Shown here: positions 15,791 through 22,800 of the stretch, piece by piece
Numbering within the stretch: position 1 is the first letter of the stretch
Layout of the letters: every line of letters begins with the position of its first letter
NCBI GenBank assembly: GCA_029432815.1
Contig: JAROBA010000049.1
Location: 1 to 33,951 of the forward strand
Source: Pontiellaceae bacterium B1224
GTDB lineage: Bacteria > Verrucomicrobiota > Kiritimatiellia > Kiritimatiellales > Pontiellaceae
DNA length: 33,951 nucleotides
Direction of reading: 5' to 3'
The notes under the pieces: generated by a model
Databases searched by the model: none
What the model was told of the DNA's origin: nothing
What the model saw: the letters and a program-made list of their open reading frames with translations, nothing else
Program-made: the position numbers and the translations under genes

Positions 15791-17167
15791 ATGGCAAAAC
15801 AGAAAACGACCGTTGGGACGATTAATAATGAAACGCTGGCCTACACCGCCGGGCGCGATGTGGAGCTTGATCATGCGTTGATTACGGTCGACTGCATCGG
15901 GACTGCCGCGCATGTGACCATGCTCTCGAAAATGCCGGTGAAGCCGAAGTTGATCACCGAAGACGAGCGCAAACAGGTGATTGAAGGGTTGGTGGAAATC
16001 ATCGGCCTGGCGCAGCAGAATAAATTTAAAATCCAGCTGGCGGATCAGGATGTGCATCTGGCCGTCGAGCGCACGCTCACCAAAAAACTCGGCGACCTCG
16101 GTAAAAAAATTCACACCTGCCGCAGTCGGAACGACCAAATTGCCACCGACCTTCGCCTCTATGCCAAAGAGCAGCTGCTCCAGACCTTGGAAGAAGCCGC
16201 CGCGCTGGCTGCCGCCCTTACAGCCTTTGGAAAAAAATACGAGAAAGTTCCAATGGTTGGAAGAACTCACATGCAGCCGGGTATGCCGTCGAGCGTTGGT
16301 CTGTGGGCGACTGCTCACGCCGAAAGCCTGCTGGACGACTGCGTTTCGCTGGTGAATGCCTATGAGCTGAACGATCAGTGTCCGCTCGGTTCCGCGGCAT
16401 CATACGGCGTGCCGCTGCCGATCGATCGCCAGCTGACCTCCGACCTGCTCGGCTTCAGCCGCCCGACCCATAACGTGCTGTATGCCAATAACGGCCGCGG
16501 CAAGATGGAAAATATTGTGCTCTCGGCCATGTGTCAGGTAATGCTGACGCTGTCGCGCCTGTCGCAGGATTTAATGATTTTCACCATGCCGGAGTTTGAT
16601 TATTTCCAATTGCCGGCCGAGTTTTGCACGGGTAGTTCCATTATGCCGCAGAAGCAGAACCCCGACGTCTGCGAGCTGATGCGCGCGAAAGCTTCGCGCG
16701 TGAAAGCGGCTGAGCTGGGGGTGTATGACCTGATCAAAGGTTCGCCGACCGGATATAATCGCGACCTGCAGGATGCCAAAGAGCTCTTTATGGAGGGTAT
16801 TGCTACCACGCGGGGCAGCCTGCGGATCATGACGCCGATGATTAAAGACACAAAGGTGAATAAAAAGGCGCTGATCGATGGGTTTACACCGGACGTCTTT
16901 GCTACCGACCGTGCGTTGGAATTGGTGGGCGAGGGCATGCCGTTCCGCGATGCGTATCATTATATAAAGGAAAATCTCCAGGAGTTATCAACCATCGATC
17001 CAACCGAGGCGATCCTCTTAAAAACCCATATGGGCGCGCCGTTAGGCCTGAACTGGGACTACTTCAAGGACCGTATCGCCGCCGTGAAAGAAACTGTCCG
17101 CGAAGAACGGAAGGGGTTTAATAAAGCCGTGTCGAAGCTGTTGGGGACCAAGTATCCGATTGCGTGA
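15791..17167 (+). CDS. argH: Argininosuccinate lyase
   Basis: A 458-residue enzyme of the fumarase/aspartase superfamily that splits argininosuccinate to arginine and fumarate, the last step of arginine synthesis. The three conserved regions are visible: H-T-C-R-S-R-N-D-Q (substrate binding), V-G-R-T-H-M-Q-P (catalytic His) and the mobile loop G-S-S-I-M-P-Q-K-Q-N-P-D with the catalytic serine. The N-terminus lacks the common L-W-G-G-R-F motif and begins directly near the helix that usually follows, so it is slightly short there. A good GAGGTG ribosome-binding site precedes the ATG. No other arg gene is adjacent. The palindrome at 16248 falls on conserved active-site sequence (P-M-V-G-R-T-H). 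Confidence 0.95.
   Translation: MAKQKTTVGTINNETLAYTAGRDVELDHALITVDCIGTAAHVTMLSKMPVKPKLITEDERKQVIEGLVEIIGLAQQNKFKIQLADQDVHLAVERTLTKKLGDLGKKIHTCRSRNDQIATDLRLYAKEQLLQTLEEAAALAAALTAFGKKYEKVPMVGRTHMQPGMPSSVGLWATAHAESLLDDCVSLVNAYELNDQCPLGSAASYGVPLPIDRQLTSDLLGFSRPTHNVLYANNGRGKMENIVLSAMCQVMLTLSRLSQDLMIFTMPEFDYFQLPAEFCTGSSIMPQKQNPDVCELMRAKASRVKAAELGVYDLIKGSPTGYNRDLQDAKELFMEGIATTRGSLRIMTPMIKDTKVNKKALIDGFTPDVFATDRALELVGEGMPFRDAYHYIKENLQELSTIDPTEAILLKTHMGAPLGLNWDYFKDRIAAVKETVREERKGFNKAVSKLLGTKYPIA
16178..16262. repeat. Two TTCCAA-type palindromes in argH
   Basis: 16178-16192 (two mismatches, L-Q-T-L-E) and 16248-16262 (perfect TTCCAATGGTTGGAA, P-M-V-G). The second overlaps the conserved G-R-T-H active-site motif. 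Confidence 0.7.
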
Positions 17168-17172
17168 TGAGT

Positions 17173-17257
17173 GGCGTTTGAGGCGTGATTTGGCTTGGTG
17201 AATTCCAGTACTTGAATAATTGTCACGCCTCACGCCTCACGCCTCACGCCTCACGCC
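17173..17257. repeat. Five tandem heptamers TCACGCC with upstream inverted partner
   Basis: TCACGCC is repeated five times without interruption (17223-17257). Upstream, 17173-17188 reads GGCGTTTGAGGCGTGA, which is complementary to two adjacent heptamers and could pair with them around a 34-base or longer loop. The array sits between argH and the small membrane protein, nine bases before its ATG. Confidence 0.85.
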
Positions 17258-17265
17258 TAAAAAAT

Positions 17266-17457
17266 ATGCAAACACTTCTAAATCTTACATTCTGGCTCGG
17301 GATCATGGCCCTCGTGGATGGATCGCTGGGGTTGCTGTATCAGGAAAAGTGGCAGAAAATGGTCGAGAAGTGGAATATTCAAAAGATTGCTCTGATTGAG
17401 ATTGCGATTGCCTGGTGCCTGCTGGGGGTGCATTTTTTACTACGATTGACCACGTAG
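17266..17457 (+). CDS. Small two-helix membrane protein, unknown function
   Basis: A 63-residue protein with two hydrophobic segments (about 4-24, L-L-N-L-T-F-W-L-G-I-M-A-L, and 42-60, I-A-L-I-E-I-A-I-A-W-C-L-L-G-V) joined by a basic amphipathic loop (Q-E-K-W-Q-K-M-V-E-K-W). I do not recognise a family. The upstream in-frame ATG at 17185 would translate the heptamer array, so 17266 is preferred. No clear ribosome-binding site is seen: the heptamers run almost up to the start. Confidence 0.6.
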   Translation: MQTLLNLTFWLGIMALVDGSLGLLYQEKWQKMVEKWNIQKIALIEIAIAWCLLGVHFLLRLTT

Positions 17458-17500
17458 TTTCGTTATTCGGAGGGCTCTGTGGAGCGGCTTTTTTGCAGGG

Positions 17501-17514
17501 CCGCCTGCAGGCGG
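17501..17514. repeat. Perfect 14-bp GC-rich palindrome
   Basis: CCGCCTGCAGGCGG is a perfect palindrome in the 197-bp gap before the tRNA gene. It has no run of T directly after it, so it is not a standard terminator. It could be an operator or simply end the upstream transcript with help from other signals. Confidence 0.5.
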
Positions 17515-17556
17515 AACGACGAACCTTTTTACGTGCCTTTTCTGCCATTTGCCTGC

Positions 17557-17585
17557 TTGACTTATAACCTCCTGCTTTCTATGGT
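17557..17585 (+). promoter_or_regulatory. Candidate promoter of the tRNA-Gln - prs supercluster
   Basis: TTGACT (17557-17562) and TATGGT (17580-17585) are separated by 17 bases, with a near-consensus -35 box. Transcription would begin near 17592, about 63 bases upstream of the tRNA. It lies in the only sizeable gap before the long run of codirectional genes. Confidence 0.5.
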
Positions 17586-17654
17586 CTTCCGCTCTTTTGA
17601 ACTCGAGAAAGGAAAAGAGGCGGGATTGTTCGCTCCTTTTTCAGGAATTTTTGT

Positions 17655-17728
17655 TGCCCGATAGTGTAATGGAAGCACATGTGACTTTGACTCATAGGGT
17701 CCAGGTTCGAACCCTGGTCGGGCAACCA
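17655..17728 (+). tRNA. tRNA-Gln (anticodon TTG)
   Basis: A complete 74-base cloverleaf with encoded CCA (17726-17728). The acceptor stem TGCCCGA pairs with TCGGGCA, with discriminator A. The D arm is GTG/CAC. The anticodon stem TGTGA pairs with TCATA around loop CTTTGAC, giving anticodon TTG. The T arm CCAGG pairs with CCTGG around TTCGAAC. The U1-A72 first pair is typical of tRNA-Gln. It ends 16 bases before prs and is probably cut out of the same primary transcript. The order tRNA-Gln - prs - rplY - pth is known from other bacteria. Confidence 0.95.
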
Positions 17729-17744
17729 TGGTATAAAGAAGATT

Positions 17745-18677
17745 ATGAAGATAATTTCAGGAACAGGACATCGAAATTTGGCCGAACGCATCGCAACTGC
17801 TGCGGGTGTGGAGCTGTGTGATGTCGATATTACGCGGTTTCCCGATGGCGAAATCTTCGTGAAGATTGTGGAAAACGTACGTGGTGACGATCTTTATATC
17901 GTTCAGTCCGTATCGGTGAATCCCAATGAATACCTGATGGAGCTGCTGATTATGATCGATGCCGCCAAGCGCGCATCGGCCGACCGTATTACCGCCGTTC
18001 TTCCATATTACGGCTATGCGCGTCAGGATCGTAAAGATCAGCCCCGTGTTCCGATTACTGCGAAACTGGTGGCCAGCCTGCTGCAGGCAGCCGGTGCCGA
18101 CCGCATTCTCTGCGTCGATCTGCACGCCCAGCAGATTCAGGGCTTTTTCGATGTCCCGGTAGATCATCTTTATGCTTCACCTGTTTTTGTTAAATATCTT
18201 CGTTCGCTTGAATTGGATGATCTGGTGGTTGTTTCGCCGGATGCCGGCGGGCTGAAAATGGCCGATGCCTATGCGAAAATGCTGGATGCCGGTATTGCCC
18301 TCGTTGGCAAGCAGCGCACCAGTGCCGAGCATGTTGAGGCAAATCACCTGGTTGGTGACGTAGAGGGGCGCAATACCCTGCTGGTGGACGATATGACTTC
18401 CACGGCCGGGACGCTCACGGCGGCCGCGAAACTGTTGGAAAAAGCCGGTGCGAAGTCAATCCGTGCTGCCGTCAGCCACTCGTTGCTGACGCAGAAGGGT
18501 ATTGATCGCTTGAAAGATTCTGCAATCACTGAGCTGGTGACCTCGGATACGGTTCCTCAGCGGCAGTGGGAAGAATTTAATGTAACTGTACTATCGGTGG
18601 CCGATACATTGGCAGAAGCCATTTGTCGGATCCACAACGACCAATCCGTCAGCTCGCTGTTCCGAGTTGATAATTAG
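17745..18677 (+). CDS. prs: Ribose-phosphate pyrophosphokinase
   Basis: A 310-residue class I PRPP synthase that makes 5-phosphoribosyl pyrophosphate from ribose 5-phosphate and ATP, feeding purine, pyrimidine, His, Trp and NAD synthesis. The ATP-binding loop region R-F-P-D-G-E, the signature D-L-H-A-Q-Q-I-Q-G-F-F with metal-binding residues, and the PRPP loop V-D-D-M-T-S-T-A-G-T are present. Length is normal. It immediately follows tRNA-Gln and precedes rplY by nine bases. The ribosome-binding site is a weak AGAAG. Confidence 0.97.
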   Translation: MKIISGTGHRNLAERIATAAGVELCDVDITRFPDGEIFVKIVENVRGDDLYIVQSVSVNPNEYLMELLIMIDAAKRASADRITAVLPYYGYARQDRKDQPRVPITAKLVASLLQAAGADRILCVDLHAQQIQGFFDVPVDHLYASPVFVKYLRSLELDDLVVVSPDAGGLKMADAYAKMLDAGIALVGKQRTSAEHVEANHLVGDVEGRNTLLVDDMTSTAGTLTAAAKLLEKAGAKSIRAAVSHSLLTQKGIDRLKDSAITELVTSDTVPQRQWEEFNVTVLSVADTLAEAICRIHNDQSVSSLFRVDN

Positions 18678-18686
18678 GAGAGAATT

Positions 18687-19319
18687 ATGGAAGACACAAA
18701 ACTGATTGCAAAGAAAAGAGACCTCGAAGGTACTGGTAATTCACGTCGCATCCGTAGAGCAGGTGCTCTGCCGGGCGTACTGTACGGTGCTGCGAAGGAG
18801 CCTGTTTCCCTTGAACTGAATGCTCATGATTTGGAGCTGATCCTTCATCACCACACCAGTGAAAGCCTGATCATCGAAATCGAACTTGAAGGCGAAGGCG
18901 ATCTGACGGTACTGGTTAAAGAGGTGCAGCATCATCCTGTGACGGACGATCTGCTTCATGTTGACCTGCAGCGTGTTGTGGCAGGTCAGGCAATGACCAT
19001 GGATATCCAGCTCGAGCTGGTTGGCGAAGCGGCTGGTGTTAAGGCCGGCGGTACGCTGGATCACGTGATGCACTCGATCGGTGTTGAATGTCTTCCGAAA
19101 GATTTTGTAGAAGCCATCGAGGTTGACATTTCCGACCTGGAGATCGGCGATAACCTGCAGGTTTCTGACCTTGATCTTGACGCGAAGTTTAAGCTTCTGG
19201 TCGATGGAGAAGCCATTGTCTGCGCCATTGCCGCACCGAAAGTGGAAGCGGAAGAAGACGAAGAAGATGCAGTTGCTTCCGGCGAGCCGGAAGTCATTAC
19301 TGAAAAACCTGCTGAGTAA
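18687..19319 (+). CDS. rplY: 50S ribosomal protein bL25 (CTC/TL5 type)
   Basis: A 210-residue 5S-rRNA-binding protein of the long bL25/CTC class. The N-terminal L25 domain (residues 1 to about 90) includes R-D-L-E-G-T-G-N-S-R-R-I-R-R-A-G-A-L-P-G-V-L-Y-G. A C-terminal beta domain follows and an acidic Glu/Asp-rich tail ends the protein. The GGAGAG ribosome-binding site is well placed. It sits in the conserved prs-rplY-pth order. Confidence 0.96.
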   Translation: MEDTKLIAKKRDLEGTGNSRRIRRAGALPGVLYGAAKEPVSLELNAHDLELILHHHTSESLIIEIELEGEGDLTVLVKEVQHHPVTDDLLHVDLQRVVAGQAMTMDIQLELVGEAAGVKAGGTLDHVMHSIGVECLPKDFVEAIEVDISDLEIGDNLQVSDLDLDAKFKLLVDGEAIVCAIAAPKVEAEEDEEDAVASGEPEVITEKPAE

Positions 19320-19348
19320 TCAGCAATCACTTTTCCGGGAGGATTATT

Positions 19349-19924
19349 TTGAAACTGGTCGTTGGACTGGGGAATCCCGGAAAAGAGTACGAACGCACCC
19401 GCCACAATATTGGATTCATGGTGGTGGACGAACTGGCCCGGCGTCAGGGCGTTGTGCTCAAAAAAATGTTTTGGTTTCCCGCCCTGCAGGCGAAATGCAG
19501 GATCGGGGAACACGAGGTGAGGCTGCTTAAACCGGCCACCTTCATGAACCGCAGCGGTAAGGCGGCTTGGGGCGCAATGAAGAAATGGCGCGTTCCGGCG
19601 GAATCAACTGTTGTGGTATACGACGATGTCGACGTTGCATTCGGCGGCATCCGGGTTCGGGCGAAAGGCTCGGGCGGAAGCCATAACGGCATGAAGTCGA
19701 TGCTGGAGTGGTTACAGACGAAAGGATTTCCCCGCGTGCGGGTTGGAATCGGGCCCAAGCCGGCTGAGGCGGACATGGTTGAGTTCGTTCTGGGCGACTT
19801 TGCCGAACACGAGTATTTGAAGTTGGAAAAGGTTGTCGAACGTGCCGCCGATGCGGTAGAAAGCATCTTTTCCGTTGGAACTGAGCGAACCATGAACGCG
19901 TTTAATCAGTTGCAGATTGGATAA
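19349..19924 (+). CDS. pth: Peptidyl-tRNA hydrolase
   Basis: A 191-residue enzyme that releases tRNA from prematurely dropped peptidyl-tRNA. The opening L-V-V-G-L-G-N-P-G-K-E-Y, the catalytic R-H-N-I-G-F (His19), P-A-T-F-M-N-R-S-G, Y-D-D-V-D and G-S-G-G-S-H-N-G motifs are all visible. The start codon is TTG (19349), supported by a strong GGGAGGA ribosome-binding site eight bases upstream and by the exact family N-terminus. It lies 29 bases after rplY. Confidence 0.97.
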   Translation: MKLVVGLGNPGKEYERTRHNIGFMVVDELARRQGVVLKKMFWFPALQAKCRIGEHEVRLLKPATFMNRSGKAAWGAMKKWRVPAESTVVVYDDVDVAFGGIRVRAKGSGGSHNGMKSMLEWLQTKGFPRVRVGIGPKPAEADMVEFVLGDFAEHEYLKLEKVVERAADAVESIFSVGTERTMNAFNQLQIG

Positions 19925-19940
19925 GTTAAGGAGAAAGATA

Positions 19941-20249
19941 TTGAATACGTATGAAGGACTATTCATCTTTCCGGAAGCACTGGACGAAGAAGGACTCGAC
20001 CAGGCAATCGGACGTGTGAAGGAAGAACTTGAAAAGCTGGGGGGCTCCATTGAAAGCACCGCCCGTATGGGAAAGAAGACATTTGCCCGTCCGCTGAAAA
20101 AGCAGAAGGCCGGTCTTTACGTGGTTATCATGTTCAAGCTCGAAGGCACTCAGCTCGACGCCTTCAAAGCCCGCTTGAAGCTGACCACCAATGTGTTCCG
20201 TCACCAGTTTGTTGAAGCGAATGGAGTGGAAGCCGCACAGGAGGCGTAA
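19941..20249 (+). CDS. rpsF: 30S ribosomal protein bS6
   Basis: A 102-residue protein with the usual N-T-Y-E-G-L-F-I-F opening strand and the ferredoxin-like fold (G-L-Y-V-V-I-M-F-K-L strand). The start is a TTG at 19941, chosen over an in-frame TTG at 19917 inside pth because it follows AAGGAGA at proper distance and matches the family N-terminus. It begins the conserved rpsF-ssb-rpsR-rplI set, in which bS6 and bS18 bind together on the small subunit. Confidence 0.95.
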   Translation: MNTYEGLFIFPEALDEEGLDQAIGRVKEELEKLGGSIESTARMGKKTFARPLKKQKAGLYVVIMFKLEGTQLDAFKARLKLTTNVFRHQFVEANGVEAAQEA

Positions 20250-20252
20250 GCC

Positions 20253-20690
20253 ATGGCCAGCTATAACCGGGTCCTATTAATGGGAAATCTGACGCGCAAT
20301 CCGGAAATCCGGTATACCCCGTCAGGTACAGCAGTTGCCGATCTGGGACTGGCCGTTAGTGACAACTATAAAAATAAAGCAGGTGAAATGGTTGAACAAA
20401 CCTGCTTTGTGGATGTGGTTGTCTGGGGAAGGCAGGCCGAAACTTCGGCTGAATATCTCCACAAAGGATCGCCGGTATTTGTTGAAGGCCGGTTACAGCT
20501 TGATCAATGGGAAAACCAGCAGGGTGAAAAACGGAGCAAACTGCGCGTACGTGCAGACCGTGTTCAATTCCTCGGGACTCCCGGTAAAGGTACGGAATTT
20601 TCGGCGGCACCTGCCGCATCCGCTCCGCAGGACGCTGCTCCGCAGCAGCCTGCACCGCCAGCGGATGATGACGATGATGTGCCGTTTTAA
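20253..20690 (+). CDS. ssb: Single-stranded DNA-binding protein
   Basis: A 145-residue protein with one OB fold ([20 protein letters not shown], then V-D-V-V-V-W-G, then G-R-L-Q-L-D-Q-W). A Pro/Ala/Gln-rich linker and the acidic tip D-D-D-D-D-V-P-F recruit replication and repair partners. It starts three bases after rpsF and precedes rpsR, the usual arrangement. Confidence 0.97.
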   Translation: MASYNRVLLMGNLTRNPEIRYTPSGTAVADLGLAVSDNYKNKAGEMVEQTCFVDVVVWGRQAETSAEYLHKGSPVFVEGRLQLDQWENQQGEKRSKLRVRADRVQFLGTPGKGTEFSAAPAASAPQDAAPQQPAPPADDDDDVPF

Positions 20691-20704
20691 GAAAGGATAT
20701 AATT

Positions 20705-20926
20705 ATGCGTCGTAGTAACAGTAGAGATAGAGATGATTACAAGCGCGACCCGGAGCTCCTGCGTGGAGTAACCTCGGTCGATTATAAGGATGCAGAACTC
20801 CTCAAAAAGTTCATGACTGACCGCGGCAAAATTCTGCCCGGCCGCATCACGGGTGCTAATGCCCAACAGCAGCGTCAGATTAAAAAAGCCATCCGCCGTG
20901 CCCGCGTGATGGGTCTGGTTCGCTAG
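20705..20926 (+). CDS. rpsR: 30S ribosomal protein bS18
   Basis: A 73-residue basic protein with the family core [24 protein letters not shown] and the C-terminal [11 protein letters not shown]. Length is normal. It binds next to bS6, encoded two genes upstream. Confidence 0.97.
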   Translation: MRRSNSRDRDDYKRDPELLRGVTSVDYKDAELLKKFMTDRGKILPGRITGANAQQQRQIKKAIRRARVMGLVR

Positions 20927-20944
20927 AAAAAGGAGTACGCACAA

Positions 20945-21397
20945 ATGGCTACTGAAGTTTTATTGATGGACCAGGTTGAAGGCCTGGGTATTGAAGGCGA
21001 CGTGGTGAAGGTTGCAGACGGCTATGCCCGCAACTTCCTCTTTCCGCGTGGCATCGCCACAGAAGTGACCGAAGGCAAAAAGCGCCAGATCGAGAAAAAA
21101 CGGGCGGAACGTCTCGTACAGCTCGAGAAGGAAAAATCTGCTGCCGAAGAACTGCTGAAGAAAATTGAAGGAATCGAATGCACCATCTCCGCTAAAGTCG
21201 GTGAAACGGGCAAAATGTTCGGTTCGGTCGGTATTCCGCAGATTCTCGAAAAAGTGGCAGAGCAAGGTCTGGAAATCGACAAATCTAAAGTTGTATTGGC
21301 AGCACCGCTGCATGAGCTTGGCGTGTTTGATGTTACCATCAAACTGCATCCGGAAGTTTCCGCCACACTCAAGGTGTGGATCGTCGAAGAGAAATGA
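20945..21397 (+). CDS. rplI: 50S ribosomal protein bL9
   Basis: A 150-residue two-domain protein. The N-terminal rRNA-binding domain includes G-Y-A-R-N-F-L-F-P-R-G, a long charged connecting helix (about 42-75) follows, and a C-terminal domain ends the protein. Its stop overlaps the dnaB start in an ATGA junction, indicating translational coupling. Confidence 0.97.
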   Translation: MATEVLLMDQVEGLGIEGDVVKVADGYARNFLFPRGIATEVTEGKKRQIEKKRAERLVQLEKEKSAAEELLKKIEGIECTISAKVGETGKMFGSVGIPQILEKVAEQGLEIDKSKVVLAAPLHELGVFDVTIKLHPEVSATLKVWIVEEK

Positions 21398-22779
21398 TCC
21401 CCGGGGATCCAGCCGGACTTCGAATCCCCCCGCACAGTGAAGAAGCCGAGCGGGGGGTTTTAGGTTCCATTCTGCTGGACCCTTCAGGCTCGCTCGATAA
21501 GTGTCTAGCAAAGCGCCTTGGTGCCGATGGCTTTTATGATCGGCGTCATCAGGCGCTTTATGAGCAATTGATAGATATGAGTCAGGCCAATGTGCCGATG
21601 GATGCCATCACTATCGGCGAATGGCTCAAGAATAAAAATGCGCTGGATAAAGTCGGTGGCTACGACTATCTCGTCCAGCTTCAGGACAGCACGCTGGTTC
21701 CTGCCCACGTTGAATTCTATTGCGATATCGTGATGGAGAAACGTTTGTACCGGATGCTCATTGAGCAATCCTCGGAAACGGTCGATTTGGCGTATAAGGG
21801 CGAAGAGGAAGCGTCTACACTGGTCAGCGAGGCGGAAGCCAATCTGTTCAAATTAAGTGAGCATGGTGCTGAACAGATTCCTGACTGGAAAGAATCGGTC
21901 CGGAATGCCTTTACCGAAATCGAAAACACCGATCCGAACCAGCTCGTCACCGGAGTAACGACCGGGTTTATGGAGCTGAACAAGCATCTCGGCGGCTTAC
22001 AGAAGACCGACATGATTGTGCTCGCGGCCCGTCCCGCCATGGGAAAAACATCACTTGCTTTAAACATCGCCGAGAACGCGGCAATTGGCCGTCACGGTGA
22101 TCCGGTTCCGGTGGCGGTATTCAGTTTGGAAATGTCACGTGAGCAGTTGGTGAAACGTATGCTGTTCTCCAACGCCAAAGTTGCGTCGTATAAATTGAAA
22201 GATGGGCGTGGTCTGACCAATGATGAACATGGACGATTGACGCGTGCCGTGGATCAACTGTCCAAAGCACAGATTTATATTGACGACACCCCGGGACTTG
22301 AAGCAGTCGAGTTGCGCTCACGCGCGCGCCGCCTGAAGAGTCGCTACGATATCAAACTTATCGTCATCGATTATCTGCAGTTGATGAACTATTCCAAGTT
22401 TGCCAAAGACGGCCGCCAGCGTGAAACCATGGCCATCTCCGGTGCCGTCAAGGCCATGGCCAAAGAGCTCGACGTGCCGGTCATCGTCCTTTCGCAGCTA
22501 TCCCGCGCGGCAGAAAGCACCGGCGACAATATTCCAAAACTATCGCACCTGCGCGATTCCGGGGCCATTGAGCAGGATGCCGATATGGTCTGGTTGCTTT
22601 ACCGTCCCAGCTATTATGAAAAGGGTGACGCACGCAACACCGACAATCTCGCGGTGCTCGATATTGCTAAATTCCGCCACGGCGCCACCGGCGATGTGAA
22701 ACTTTCATTCATTCGCGAATATACCCGTTTTGAAGATCGAGCAGAATATGAAGATGACTATGCTTCATCCGATGAATAA
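21394..22779 (+). CDS. dnaB: Replicative DNA helicase DnaB
   Basis: A 461-residue hexameric helicase that unwinds the replication fork. The N-terminal domain begins P-P-H-S-E-E-A-E-R-G-V-L-G-S, where it meets primase. The RecA-like C-terminal motor carries Walker A in A-R-P-A-M-G-K-T-S and Walker B in L-I-V-I-D-Y-L-Q-L-M. The C-terminal A-K-F-R-H-G-A-T-G motif and arginine region are present. The ATG at 21394 overlaps the rplI stop and is favoured over an in-frame GTG at 21376 inside rplI. No intein is present. Confidence 0.96.
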   Translation: MIPGDPAGLRIPPHSEEAERGVLGSILLDPSGSLDKCLAKRLGADGFYDRRHQALYEQLIDMSQANVPMDAITIGEWLKNKNALDKVGGYDYLVQLQDSTLVPAHVEFYCDIVMEKRLYRMLIEQSSETVDLAYKGEEEASTLVSEAEANLFKLSEHGAEQIPDWKESVRNAFTEIENTDPNQLVTGVTTGFMELNKHLGGLQKTDMIVLAARPAMGKTSLALNIAENAAIGRHGDPVPVAVFSLEMSREQLVKRMLFSNAKVASYKLKDGRGLTNDEHGRLTRAVDQLSKAQIYIDDTPGLEAVELRSRARRLKSRYDIKLIVIDYLQLMNYSKFAKDGRQRETMAISGAVKAMAKELDVPVIVLSQLSRAAESTGDNIPKLSHLRDSGAIEQDADMVWLLYRPSYYEKGDARNTDNLAVLDIAKFRHGATGDVKLSFIREYTRFEDRAEYEDDYASSDE

Positions 22780-22780
22780 T

Positions 22781-22795
22781 TTCCAACCCTTGGAA
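22781..22795. repeat. TTCCAA-N3-TTGGAA palindrome, perfect, between dnaB and bamA
   Basis: TTCCAACCCTTGGAA occupies 15 of the 21 bases between the dnaB stop (22777-22779) and the bamA ATG (22801). It sits where the bamA ribosome-binding site should be, and no AGGAG-like sequence remains. Confidence 0.9.
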
Positions 22796-22800
22796 TTTTA

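Noticed and set aside
16621-16670. Altered active-site loop in argH (M-P-Q-K-Q-N)
   Set aside because: The family pattern G-S-x-x-M-P-x-K-x-N allows any residue at that position, so the site is intact.
17223-17257. CRISPR array
   Set aside because: The heptamers are directly tandem with no spacers and no cas genes are in the window.
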